Below are positions 34,137 through 42,662 of a stretch of DNA of 64,000 bases, piece after piece. Position numbers and translations under genes: made by a program. Origin of the DNA: Nitrospira sp. GTDB lineage: Bacteria; Nitrospirota; Nitrospiria; Nitrospirales; Nitrospiraceae. Numbering within the stretch: position 1 is the stretch's first letter; each line of letters starts with the position of its first letter. The stretch covers positions 2,181,001 to 2,245,000 of the forward strand of contig CP126122.1 of NCBI GenBank assembly GCA_030123565.1, written 5' to 3'. Below the pieces are notes generated by a model, which had not been told where the DNA came from, ran no database searches, and was given only the letters and a program-made list of their open reading frames with translations.

Positions 34137-34576
34137 TCGTCTTCCGGATTGATGATGTGGAGTCCGGCCGGACGACAGGCCGCCAGCAATTGTTTATCCG
34201 CACTGACGACCGTCAAGCGGAGCGGCTTGAGCTCCAAGGCCAGGGCCAGGTGCAGCAACTGCGGGGAGCGCAACGCCGGATAGTCCAGGATCAACTCCTT
34301 TGCCGCCAGATAGGTACCCAACGTCGGAGCAATGTATTGAAAGAGTCCCTGCCCGGCTTCCATCTCGAATTTATACAACACCGAATAGCAATCGTCCCTG
34401 GTAATTTCCCCCTGCTGCGCGCGGATGGACAACGTGGAATAAAAATCCGTGACGGTCCACATGGGCACGATCGCCACCTTGCCCCGTTTCACCATGAGCT
34501 TGTTGACCACCCGCGTGCCGCGCTCCATGCTGTATCGCTTCACCAGCGCGGTCGAATCGAAATAGTAATACGGCAT
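34133..34576 (-). CDS. PIN-domain protein (possible toxin-type nuclease)
   Basis: 147 residues. The PIN fold is seen in YYYFDSTALVKRY (Asp7), the helical middle with TVTDFYSTL (Asp44), and the end LRSPQLLHLALALELKPLRLTVVSADKQLLAACRPAGLHIINPE (Asp127). In VapC-type proteins the L-R-x-x-D-A-L-H-L position carries a metal-binding Asp; here the aligned residue is Gln106, so activity may be reduced. It follows a small basic protein gene by two bases, an arrangement like antitoxin-toxin pairs, but at the end of a lipoprotein operon. Confidence 0.75.
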   Translation of the reverse strand: MPYYYFDSTALVKRYSMERGTRVVNKLMVKRGKVAIVPMWTVTDFYSTLSIRAQQGEITRDDCYSVLYKFEMEAGQGLFQYIAPTLGTYLAAKELILDYPALRSPQLLHLALALELKPLRLTVVSADKQLLAACRPAGLHIINPEDD

Positions 34577-34578
34577 TC

Positions 34579-34827
34579 CTACACCCTTCCCTTCAAGAGG
34601 CTTTCGGCCAGCGGCGATTGGAGTTTGGAAAGGCGGTCCTGTAGTTCATCCAAGGGCAATTCCTCGTAGTAGCCCTGTTTGCGGAAAATGCCCACGATGC
34701 CGCTGCGCAGCACCTGCTGCGTATCCGCAGCAAGACGTTCGCGCAGGCGTTTTTTCATCGCTTGGCTGGAAAGGCGGCGCCCGCCGCCGTCGTGATCGGC
34801 CACGTTCCTGGTCCCTGTTTTACTCAT
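34579..34827 (-). CDS. small protein upstream of PIN gene, possible antitoxin
   Basis: 82 residues from ATG 34827 (MSKTGTRNVADHDGGGRRL), with a strong AGGAGAGGGA site. It has a basic helix (QAMKKRLRERLAADTQQVL) and an acidic C-terminus (YYEELPLDELQDRLSKLQSPLAESLL). It is not a recognisable AbrB, Phd or RHH antitoxin. Its two-base distance to the PIN gene suggests the products work together. Confidence 0.6.
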   Translation of the reverse strand: MSKTGTRNVADHDGGGRRLSSQAMKKRLRERLAADTQQVLRSGIVGIFRKQGYYEELPLDELQDRLSKLQSPLAESLLKGRV

Positions 34828-34859
34828 TCCCTCTCCTCTCCTGTGGTTGACTCTCGCTG

Positions 34860-36002
34860 TCACCGATTCGATTGCGGCTGGGCGGACTCCCTCGGACAAC
34901 CGGACGGCGCAGGGGCCGAGGTCTGCAGGTCCTTCTCGCCGTAGATATGGGCCGCGATGGAGCGGGCGAGATCGGCGGAAAATTCCTCCTGCATCACCCG
35001 CACCGCCTTCGCCGCCGCCTCACGCCCCGTCACATGCCCTTCACGCCCCCCCTTCGAGAGGGCTCCGATCACACGATGGGTCGGACGTTCTTCGATCACC
35101 GCGTCCGTGCACCATCGAACATACCGGAACTGCGGATCGTTCACGTCGATCGGCCAGAGCCTGACCGTCCCCGTGATCTGCAAGTCCGCCGAAGCGGCCC
35201 CTGCAGCAGAGCCGCCACCCACGACGGAGAAGCCCTCCCGCGTCAGCCCGTCGATGAGCGCGCGCTCGACCGGCTCGGCCTGGTCGCCCGACAGATCCAC
35301 GGCCATGCCGAGATTGGTCGCCAGAAACTGCTCCAGTTCGCTGGTCAATTCAGCCACCCGGTAGGCGGCAGGAATCCCCTGCCCGCTCGGTCGAATCACG
35401 CGCAGATCCGTATTGTAGGCTTCACGGAGGACCAGGTTCTTTGCCGCGCGTTTGAGATTGCGCACGTGCGCGAGCTTGTCCTGCGTCTGACGGGCCTCGG
35501 TCACTTCCGTCTGGACCGTGCGGTCGAGATCACCGAGACGTTCGACCATCGCCGCTTCCGCCTGCGCGCGATTCATGCCCGCCAGAGCATAGTACTGTCG
35601 CGCCCTTCGGTCAAACCATGTATCCAGGATCTGCACGTTTTCCAACACCTTGTCCGTGGTCACACGGGTCACGTTGTCCAGGGTCAAGCGGCGTTCGGTG
35701 CTCGTGTGCCCGCGGGTTTCCACGACCAGGTACGATTCCCAATCCTTTGCCTGGGCCGTAATCTCCGCCTTGAAAATTTTCGACACGGCGGCATAGGCCT
35801 GCTCCGTGGCTTGCGGGCGGGAGTCGGCTTGCCCCACGCCTAAGAGATATTGAGCAGGCGGAAATTCGGCGGCGGCGCCGTCGATCCACGCCGGACGAGC
35901 TGGTCCGCCGAACCAGCCGCAGCCGGCGATCGACAGGACGATCAGGATCGAGAGGCCCGCCGGTCCGATGCGACCGGTCACGACGGAGAGGATCGACTTC
36001 AT
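34860..36002 (-). CDS. LPP20-like envelope lipoprotein
   Basis: 380 residues. Type II signal peptide with lipobox LSIAGC at about residues 23-28, so it is lipid-anchored. Next comes RPAWIDGAAAEFPPAQYLLGVGQADSRPQATEQAYAAVSKIF (key motif P-x-W-(I/V)...Y-L-x-G-V-G-x-A), typical of the LPP20/FlgP-like family. The C-terminal half is a second alpha/beta domain (DLQITGTVRLWPIDVNDPQFRYVRWCTDAVI) resembling penicillin-binding-protein-activator folds. It starts with ATG overlapping the stop of the COG3014-like gene by 4 bases. The operon points to an outer-membrane/peptidoglycan role. Confidence 0.85.
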   Translation of the reverse strand: MKSILSVVTGRIGPAGLSILIVLSIAGCGWFGGPARPAWIDGAAAEFPPAQYLLGVGQADSRPQATEQAYAAVSKIFKAEITAQAKDWESYLVVETRGHTSTERRLTLDNVTRVTTDKVLENVQILDTWFDRRARQYYALAGMNRAQAEAAMVERLGDLDRTVQTEVTEARQTQDKLAHVRNLKRAAKNLVLREAYNTDLRVIRPSGQGIPAAYRVAELTSELEQFLATNLGMAVDLSGDQAEPVERALIDGLTREGFSVVGGGSAAGAASADLQITGTVRLWPIDVNDPQFRYVRWCTDAVIEERPTHRVIGALSKGGREGHVTGREAAAKAVRVMQEEFSADLARSIAAHIYGEKDLQTSAPAPSGCPRESAQPQSNR

Positions 36003-37495
36003 AGGGGCACCCGTTCGATCAGGAACACCGTCTGGCCGGAGCGAAGCACCAGCGGTCGGGTGCCCCCTGCGCGCGAAGGCCCGCCCGTTCGACTCACAGG
36101 CTGAATCCGGCTCTCATATTCGCCTGCCGGCACCCACAGACGGGTCATCTGAATTTCATCGGGCAAGGTCCGCCAGCTTCTCGTATCGGCTGATTCCGAC
36201 GCCACCGCCAGCCCGTGAGTCAGCAGTCCCACCACCAGCCCCACCCAAGGAGCATCTCCCTTGTTCACCGCCTGTTGGGACCCGCGGGTGGCAGCCTCGG
36301 CCGCGGCGAACTTCATCGCAGCGCGCGCAAGCGCCTTCGTCGTGATCCCCGGCATTCGATCCGACAGGGATTTCTCCGCCAAGGCCGTCCCGTTGTACAG
36401 CAGTTGGGATTTTTCCGATATCGCGGCTCCCACCCGCGGCATCAACGTCACCTCTTCGTAGAGCACCTGAGTTTTTTGCGGGACGAGCCGAGGCAGCGCC
36501 ACCCTGACGACGCGTCCGTTCAGGCCGTACAAGATGCTGTCCGCCGCGCGGCGCTCCTGGCGGTTGGAGGCATGGATGACCCCCCGATTCAGCAACACCA
36601 ATTGAAGCGCGCTCAGACTGATCGGAATATCGAGGTAGGCATCTTCTTTGTACGGCGCGCGCCCATTATAACTGATCACGACCACCTGGGCGAGGTCGGC
36701 CTGTGCCTGACTGGACGTCCAATGGGTTTCGGGGAACCGGCTGCGATAGTCCTCGAACTCGGCGGTCATATGCAGCGCGTCGGTGGTGCGCAGAAGGTCC
36801 GCGCAGAGCATCGGCGGCATCGGCGTATGGGCCCAGCTACGTGTGGATTCGTAGATCTCGTACGATTTGCGATAGGCGATGAAGGCATTGTTGAGGTCGC
36901 CGGTCGCTTCGTACAGCACGCCGGTCAGGTATCGGGCGAAGGCATCTTCCCGATAACCGTCCTTCTCCTTGACCCGGTCCGACAGCACGTTCAGCCGATG
37001 GTCGATCTGCCGCGCCTCGACGAGGGCCTCCGACAACTGTCCCATCGCCGCATAGTTCAGCGCCTTGACGACGTTGATCATCACATGTTCATACGCGTCG
37101 CCCTCATAGGGCAACAGGCTGTCGTTCGTCAGGAACGCAGCGGTTTCGGTCCGTACGGTCCTGGTATACAACCGCTCGACTTCCTGGGCCGCTTGCTCGA
37201 GCAGGCTGTTGCTCTGCACATAGTCGCCCGCAAGTTGGAGGGTCATGCCCCGGTCCATGTCGTACAACAGGCGATTCCGTGCCCCATACTCGGACTCGGC
37301 CTTCGCCATGACGGCATCGGCGCGACGAGGGTCGTTCGCCTGCAGGCTCTGGTCGATGAGGAGGTAATGGTTCGTAGAGAGCCCGCAGCCGGAAAGCGCC
37401 CACAGCAGGCCGCCCAGGAAAAGAGGCAGGTGGGGGAAAGAAATGAAACGGCCTCCCGGAGGGGAGGCCGTGGTCGATGGGAAATGCCGTCTCAA
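35999..37495 (-). CDS. COG3014-like TPR lipoprotein
   Basis: 498 residues if started at TTG 37495, 14 bases after the LpoB-like stop. The lipobox is ALSGCG at about residues 33-38. The body has TPR-like helices (ARYLTGVLYEATGDLNNAFIAYRKSYEIYE) and the family's VVVISYNGRAPYKEDAYLDIPIS (key motif G-x-x-P-x-K) at about 280. No ATG, GTG or TTG lies between the terminator-like hairpin at 37436-37471 and the lipobox, so either the hairpin is inside the coding region or an unusual start (for example ATT) is used. Proteins of this group accompany LpoB- and LPP20-like lipoproteins. Confidence 0.8.
   Translation of the reverse strand: MRRHFPSTTASPPGGRFISFPHLPLFLGGLLWALSGCGLSTNHYLLIDQSLQANDPRRADAVMAKAESEYGARNRLLYDMDRGMTLQLAGDYVQSNSLLEQAAQEVERLYTRTVRTETAAFLTNDSLLPYEGDAYEHVMINVVKALNYAAMGQLSEALVEARQIDHRLNVLSDRVKEKDGYREDAFARYLTGVLYEATGDLNNAFIAYRKSYEIYESTRSWAHTPMPPMLCADLLRTTDALHMTAEFEDYRSRFPETHWTSSQAQADLAQVVVISYNGRAPYKEDAYLDIPISLSALQLVLLNRGVIHASNRQERRAADSILYGLNGRVVRVALPRLVPQKTQVLYEEVTLMPRVGAAISEKSQLLYNGTALAEKSLSDRMPGITTKALARAAMKFAAAEAATRGSQQAVNKGDAPWVGLVVGLLTHGLAVASESADTRSWRTLPDEIQMTRLWVPAGEYESRIQPVSRTGGPSRAGGTRPLVLRSGQTVFLIERVPL
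37436..37471 (-). terminator. terminator-like hairpin in the 5' end of the COG3014-like gene
   Basis: On the minus strand ACGGCCTCCC and GGGAGGCCGT form a perfect 10-base-pair stem with a 4-base loop, followed by TTTCATTTCTTTC. This is the structure of an intrinsic terminator placed 39 bases after the LpoB-like stop. Because the next lipoprotein frame runs through it, it may act as an attenuator that reduces expression of the distal genes. Confidence 0.55.
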
Positions 37496-37509
37496 CGGAG
37501 TACGTCGGA

Positions 37510-38136
37510 TTAAAAAACCGTCCGTTTTCTTTCGATGACTTTCTTGATTTTCTTCTGGCCGAACCAGGATTTCACATTGTTTTCCATGTCCACCATTTCA
37601 AGATCGACCTGGTAGAAGACCGCCTTGGCTCCGTCCTGCTCGTCCAAAATCGTCGAAATGCTCCCCCGCATCATGTAGTCGGCGCCGAGTTCCTTGCCTG
37701 GCGCCTTCTGCGTGTCCTCACGGGCATGGACGGCCTGTTCGCGCCGCTCCTCGCGCACCTCTTCACGCTCACCCTTGCCGGCCACGAACGTCACTTTCTG
37801 GGAGTTTGTCAATTCGCGCTCCAGATCGCTGACGAAGGTCTGGACGTTGATATGTTCGTGGCTCTTGTTAAGCACGGTGCCGACGACGACGACCGGCTGG
37901 CGGTTCTTCCCTTTGGTGAAGTTCCCCAGCCAGGGGTTCGCCAACGCTTCCTTGACCATCGCCTCCGCCACCATTTGGGAATCCGTATCGTTCCATCGCC
38001 CGCTGAGGTCCGTGACCACGCCGGTATCGACACGCGTCACCGTCGTCTCATGCCCGCAGCCGCTCACCGCTGCGGCGCCGGCGAGAACGACCGACGCCAC
38101 CGTACGACCCATTGAACGACCCCACCCTTCGATCAT
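37510..38136 (-). CDS. LpoB-like penicillin-binding-protein activator lipoprotein
   Basis: 208 residues from ATG 38136 (MIEGWGRSMGRTVASVVLAG). Lipobox AVSGCG at about residues 22-27. Mature region: DTGVVTDLSGRWNDTDSQMVAEAMVKEAL, then PVVVVGTVLNKSHEHINVQTFVSDLERELTNSQKVTFVAG and ADYMMRGSISTI...YQVDLEMVDMENN, matching COG3417/LpoB. In E. coli LpoB stimulates PBP1b from the outer membrane; members in other phyla are less well defined. The PBP partner is not encoded here. It lies 40 bases after the LPP20-like gene. Confidence 0.88.
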   Translation of the reverse strand: MIEGWGRSMGRTVASVVLAGAAAVSGCGHETTVTRVDTGVVTDLSGRWNDTDSQMVAEAMVKEALANPWLGNFTKGKNRQPVVVVGTVLNKSHEHINVQTFVSDLERELTNSQKVTFVAGKGEREEVREERREQAVHAREDTQKAPGKELGADYMMRGSISTILDEQDGAKAVFYQVDLEMVDMENNVKSWFGQKKIKKVIERKRTVF

Positions 38137-38176
38137 GCCGTCTTCCTCCTCGCCGCACCCATTGAACACCGCCTGG

Positions 38177-38743
38177 TTACTTCGTCGCCCGTTTGTCTTC
38201 TTCCTTTTCGAGTCGCTCGAATAACCGGTCGGCATTCTTGCGCACGAAGTCCCGGACTTGGCTGTTCAATTCCTTCGCCTGATCCAGATTGTTCTTCATG
38301 TCTTCGAGGCTCAGCTTGGTCAGGACATAGTAGGTTCCGGATTTCTCATCCTTGTAGCGGTCCAGCGGCTTCACGCCGTTCAAGGTGACGGCGGAGAAGG
38401 TCTTGACCGCCCGTTCGATGTTCTGCTCTTCGCTGTTGCGGGAAAAATCGCCGGCGGTCGTCGAAGCGGCGTAGTCGCGCATGAGGTAGGCGGTATAGGT
38501 TTCGAAGGTCTTGGCGATTTCCGCGCGGCTGCGGTTCTCGGCCGTGTCCCAAGCCAACGGCTCATTCCGCACCCCGACGACCGAACCGACGCCATAAAAA
38601 GACTTGTCGCTTTTCTCATTGAAGGCGCCCGATCCTTTTTTCACCCAGTTCGGGGGACCACCGCAGGCAGTCAGCCCGATCAACAATGCGAGCATCAACA
38701 GGCCCCCGGTGTACTTCGAAAAAGCCCCCTCTACTCTGCTCAT
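38177..38743 (-). CDS. LPP20-family lipoprotein, first gene of the operon
   Basis: 188 residues from ATG 38743, with an AAGGAGGAA site. The lipobox is LTACG at about residues 23-27. PNWVKKGSGAFNEKSDKSFYGVGSVVGVRN (P-x-W-V...F-Y-G-V-G) is the LPP20 opening. A helical segment (AENRSRAEIAKTFETYTAYLMRDYAAS) and a C-terminal KNNLDQAKELNSQVRDFVRKNADRLFERLEKEE follow. It heads a set of four lipoprotein genes running to 34860. Confidence 0.87.
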   Translation of the reverse strand: MSRVEGAFSKYTGGLLMLALLIGLTACGGPPNWVKKGSGAFNEKSDKSFYGVGSVVGVRNEPLAWDTAENRSRAEIAKTFETYTAYLMRDYAASTTAGDFSRNSEEQNIERAVKTFSAVTLNGVKPLDRYKDEKSGTYYVLTKLSLEDMKNNLDQAKELNSQVRDFVRKNADRLFERLEKEEDKRATK

Positions 38744-38982
38744 ACGATTCCTCCTTGGTGTGGCGCATGTGAGAGCTGACGGCTCGATTCGCTGGCGGTG
38801 AGATGATGGATGTCGGCCTGTGAGGTTCACTGGTGTCAGGGATACAATTACGCGAAAACTCGCGGGTTTATGCTAACATGCACCCCTGGGAGAGTCAACG
38901 CGCAACGGGTTATACGGTTGACGAGAGACCGAGGCGATATACGTGTACGAAAAAACGGGCTTCTACCTAAGGAGAGACTCAG

Positions 38983-39153
38983 ATGGCTGACGTTCAAATC
39001 GAAGACGGCATCATCCGCATCCAGCAACTCGACATTCAGGACCCGAAAGCGGCCGCGGTGCTGGCGGAATACCCGCAGGTACGCTGGGCTGAAATTACCC
39101 GCCGGGCGATGAAGATCGGGTTGGGCTATTTGAAGGGTGGGGGAAAAGACTAA
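38983..39153 (+). CDS. small protein, 56 residues
   Basis: Short gene with a good site (CTAAGGAGAGACTCAG before ATG 38983). Protein: ADVQIEDGIIRIQQLDIQD, then PKAAAVLAEYPQVRWAEITRRAMKIGLGYLKGGGKD, with a hydrophilic N-terminal strand pair and an amphipathic helix. Its TAA overlaps the TAG of the convergent caspase-like gene by two bases. I do not know the family. Translation is likely from the ribosome site and codon use. It is preceded by about 240 bases of non-coding sequence shared with the divergent lipoprotein operon. Confidence 0.65.
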   Translation: MADVQIEDGIIRIQQLDIQDPKAAAVLAEYPQVRWAEITRRAMKIGLGYLKGGGKD

Positions 39154-40535
39154 GGCCCCTGTTTCTCGGCCGGGGGACTGCTGCCTTGGACGGCACGGGT
39201 CGCGCGCTCGCTCTGCCCACCCAATTCGAGGTACCGTCGAAAGGCGTCGACCGACTTTTGCGGTTCGTTCAAGTAGTCGGCATAGAGGACGCCGAGAGAA
39301 AAATAGACATCCGCATAGGCCGGATTGACGGCCAGCGCCTGCTGCATGGCCTGCTCGGCATCCTGATAGCGCCCCTGCTTCTCGAACACGAGCGCGAGGG
39401 AGTAGTGCGAATCGGGGTTCTGAGGCGCATATTGCACGGCGGCGCGCGCCGCCGCCATCGATTCCTCGAGGTTCGGCAGCACTTCCAGCCGGACATAACT
39501 TTTCAAGACATAGGCGTCCCCGAAGGAGGGATCGTAAGCAATCGCGCGATTGAGACGCTCCAAGGCTTCTTCGGCCGACTTCTGTTGCTGCAGTAAGGCA
39601 AAGGCCTGTTCATATTGGGCGCGAGCCGCCTTGGCGCGATCCGCTTCATTCGTCGGTTCGCTTCCGAGTTGAAACAGCGCTTTCCGTCCTTCGACGAGAA
39701 TGACGTCCCCGTCTCCCTCCAACTGCACGAACTGCGGGTGCTGCGCCCCCTTGGTGGAGGCCTCCACGTCCCGCCTCACTTGCGCGGCCAATTCGCTGGC
39801 CATCACCCACCCGTTCTTGTTGAGGTCGGCGGCCCCTTTCATTCCGGCCACCACCGCCGTTACGAACGGACTCGGTCCGGGCATGTGGGCGACGATTTCA
39901 TTCTTTTCAGCGGCGGTCAGGACCTGTACGGCGCGCTTTTCCGTGTCGTCTTCCGGGGACAGCCGGCCTTCGAGGGACAATTGCTGCGGCGCCGTCACCT
40001 CCCAGCCCCGCACATTGGCGTCGAACAGCAGCAGCATGTGTTTGGAGGCGGAGCGTCGGCTGAATTCTTTCAGGTGATCGAACGTGACGGCTTTGGCCGT
40101 ATTGTTGAACTGAGCATCCCAGGGAACCACGTAGCCCAGTTCCTTGGATTGGGCGTCCTGTGCGATTCCCGCATGCCCCGCAAAGAACAGCACCACGCGA
40201 TCTTGCCGTCCGACCTTGCGCGGCAAATAGTCGGTGAGGATTTGCAGCAACCGCTTGGAATTGGCGTCTTTGTCCTGGAGTTCGATCACTTCATCGAACC
40301 CGAGATCCCGCAAGGCCGTGGCCATCGCATGCGCGCTCTCCAACGCACCGGGCACCTTCGGCGCGACGAGGTAGTTTTCGATCCCGATCACCACCGCCCA
40401 AGACTTGTAGTAGAGTCCCTCCGGTTTGCCCATCTGCGCGTAGACGACGGACAGGCCTCCGAGAGTGACAACGGCAGACAGGAAGACGAAGAGGACGAGG
40501 GTTCTGTACGAACGGTCTGGTGAGTGAGCGCGCAT
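39150..40535 (-). CDS. caspase-fold (C14-like) protein with TPR repeats, catalytic Cys missing
   Basis: 461 residues. N-terminal signal/anchor at about 12-33 (TLVLFVFLSAVVTLGGLSVVYA). The caspase-like domain (about 44-250) opens SWAVVIGIENY and has the catalytic His121 in LFFAGHAG. At the catalytic Cys position, usually L-x-D-A-C-x-S-G, the sequence is LLFDANVRGWE, with Asn174 in place of Cys. From about 300 there are TPR repeats (SHYSLALVFEKQGRYQDAEQAMQQALAVNP, then DVYFSLGVLYADYLNEPQKSVDAFRRYLEL). It is probably a non-catalytic binding module on the periplasmic side. Confidence 0.85.
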   Translation of the reverse strand: MRAHSPDRSYRTLVLFVFLSAVVTLGGLSVVYAQMGKPEGLYYKSWAVVIGIENYLVAPKVPGALESAHAMATALRDLGFDEVIELQDKDANSKRLLQILTDYLPRKVGRQDRVVLFFAGHAGIAQDAQSKELGYVVPWDAQFNNTAKAVTFDHLKEFSRRSASKHMLLLFDANVRGWEVTAPQQLSLEGRLSPEDDTEKRAVQVLTAAEKNEIVAHMPGPSPFVTAVVAGMKGAADLNKNGWVMASELAAQVRRDVEASTKGAQHPQFVQLEGDGDVILVEGRKALFQLGSEPTNEADRAKAARAQYEQAFALLQQQKSAEEALERLNRAIAYDPSFGDAYVLKSYVRLEVLPNLEESMAAARAAVQYAPQNPDSHYSLALVFEKQGRYQDAEQAMQQALAVNPAYADVYFSLGVLYADYLNEPQKSVDAFRRYLELGGQSERATRAVQGSSPPAEKQGP

Positions 40536-40717
40536 CGAGCGGTCAATCCGGTAAGGTGCGACGAGTTCAGCCTACCCTCGTCTCCGCTCGACTGTCAAGG
40601 AAGCGGGCAGGGTCAAGCCACGGCGCGGAGGGTTGCAGTTCCTCCGCCCCATCCGCATAATGCCTTTCACAACCGACCGCGGCAGAGGGCCCCGCACATT
40701 GTGGAGGCATGGCACCA

Positions 40718-42607
40718 ATGGACGAGAAGATCGATACCCTGTTGAAAGAAAGCCGCGTCATTCAACCGACCGATCGGACGAAGGCAGCGGCGCATATTCA
40801 GGATTACGACCGGGCCTACAAGGCCTCCATCGCCGATCCGGAAGGGTTCTGGAGCGGTGTGGCGAAGGAATTGGACTGGTTTTCGCCCTGGAACCGGGTG
40901 CTCGAATGGAACTATCCCTGGGCGAAATGGTTCGTGGGCGCGACCTGCAATATCTCCTACAACTGCCTGGATCGCCACGCGAATACCTGGCGTCGCAACA
41001 AGGTCGCGGTCATGTGGGTGGGCGAGAACGGCGAGGAACGCGTCTTCACCTACGGGGAATTGTTGCGCCAGGTCAATCGTTGCGCCAACGCACTCAAGGC
41101 ACTGAGCCTCAAGAAAGGCGATCGGGTCACGATTTACCTGCCGAAGATTCCCGAACAGGTCGTCGCCATGCTGGCCTGCGCCCGCATCGGGGTCATTCAC
41201 AGCGTGGTGTATTCCGGCTTCAGCGCCCCGGCCCTCGCGAGCCGTATTCAGGATGCGGAGGCGCGTGTCGTGATCACCGCCGATGTGGGCTATGATCGCG
41301 GGAAAACGATCAACCTCAAGGGCGTCGTCGATGATGCCGTACGGACCTGTCCCACCGTGGAGAAGGTCGTGGTGGTACGGCGGGAAAAACTCGGCATCGC
41401 GCTGACGGCGCCGAAAGAGATCGATTGGACCGATTGGTTGAAGGACCAACAGGCGTCGTGCGAGGCGGAACGGCTCGATTCGGAAACTCCGCTCTACATT
41501 CTCTACACCTCGGGAACCACCGGTAAACCCAAGGGCGTCGTGCATGTCCACGGCGGGTACATGGTTGGGACCTACATCACGACCAAGTACGTGTTCGACC
41601 TCAAGGAAGAGGATGTCTATTTCTGCGTGGCCGACCCAGGCTGGGTCACGGGGCACAGTTACATCGTCTATGGCCCGCTGCTGAACGGGGCGACGATCCT
41701 CATGGCCGAAGGCAAGCCCGACTATCCCAACCCCGGCCGCTGGTGGGACCTCATCGAACGATACGGCGTCTCGATTTTCTACACGACGCCGACGGCGATC
41801 CGATTGTTGATGAAGTACGGCGAAGACTGGCCGAAGAAATACGACCTCTCCACCTTACGTATCCTCGGCAGCGTCGGGGAACCGATCAATCCGGAAGCCT
41901 GGGAATGGTTCTACCGCGTCACCGGCAGCGACAAGCCCATCATGGATACCTGGTGGCAGACGGAAACCGGGTCGATTCTCGTCACCCCCCTCCCCTCCGT
42001 GCCGCTTAAGCCTGGCTCTGCGACGAGACCCTTTCTCGGCATCGAAGCCGATGTGGTGGACCGAGAGGGCAAGAGTCTGCCGAGCAACGCCGGCGGGTTT
42101 GCCGTGATCAAGAAGCCCTGGCCTTCCATGATGCGGACGATCTACAAAGACCCCGATCGCTACAAGGTCTACTGGAACACCATCCCCAACTGTTACACGG
42201 CCGGCGATGTCTGCCGGAAGGACCACGACGGCTACCTCTGGTTCATGGGCCGCGCAGACGATGTGATCAAGGTGGCCGGCAACCGCATCGGAACGGCGGA
42301 GGTCGAAAGCGCGTTGGTCAGCCATGACGCCGTGGCCGAGGCAGCGGTCATCGGCAAACCGCACAAGACGGCCGGCGAGGCGATCAAGGCCTTTGTCATC
42401 TTGAAGCAGGGCTACCAGGACTCGAAGGAATTGATTCAGTCGTTGAAGGATCACGTCTTGAAAGAATTGGGGAAGATCGCCGTCCCCCAGGAAATCGACA
42501 TCGTGCCCTCGTTGCCGAAAACGCGCTCCGGCAAGATCATGCGGCGGGTGCTCAAGGCCAAGGAATTGGGACAGGACGTCGGCGACATTTCGACCATCGA
42601 AGACTAA
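40718..42607 (+). CDS. acs: acetyl-CoA synthetase (AMP-forming)
   Basis: 629 residues from ATG 40718 (MDEKIDTLLKESRVIQP), GGAGG ten bases upstream; ATG 40709 would have the site too close. It converts acetate, ATP and CoA to acetyl-CoA. Seen motifs: the adenylate-forming P-loop YILYTSGTTGKPKGVVH at about 260; WVTGHSYIVYGPL; DTWWQTETGS at about 410; GRADDVIKVAGNRIGTAEVESAL at about 510; and the C-terminal KTRSGKIMRR holding the catalytic (acetylatable) Lys. Length and motifs fit Acs rather than a longer-chain ligase. It stands alone as a single-gene unit. Confidence 0.95.
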   Translation: MDEKIDTLLKESRVIQPTDRTKAAAHIQDYDRAYKASIADPEGFWSGVAKELDWFSPWNRVLEWNYPWAKWFVGATCNISYNCLDRHANTWRRNKVAVMWVGENGEERVFTYGELLRQVNRCANALKALSLKKGDRVTIYLPKIPEQVVAMLACARIGVIHSVVYSGFSAPALASRIQDAEARVVITADVGYDRGKTINLKGVVDDAVRTCPTVEKVVVVRREKLGIALTAPKEIDWTDWLKDQQASCEAERLDSETPLYILYTSGTTGKPKGVVHVHGGYMVGTYITTKYVFDLKEEDVYFCVADPGWVTGHSYIVYGPLLNGATILMAEGKPDYPNPGRWWDLIERYGVSIFYTTPTAIRLLMKYGEDWPKKYDLSTLRILGSVGEPINPEAWEWFYRVTGSDKPIMDTWWQTETGSILVTPLPSVPLKPGSATRPFLGIEADVVDREGKSLPSNAGGFAVIKKPWPSMMRTIYKDPDRYKVYWNTIPNCYTAGDVCRKDHDGYLWFMGRADDVIKVAGNRIGTAEVESALVSHDAVAEAAVIGKPHKTAGEAIKAFVILKQGYQDSKELIQSLKDHVLKELGKIAVPQEIDIVPSLPKTRSGKIMRRVLKAKELGQDVGDISTIED

Positions 42608-42662
42608 TCCCGTCCGTTGTCGGTCGGTGCTCAATCTTTCACTCGGTGCATGGAGGCCGGTC

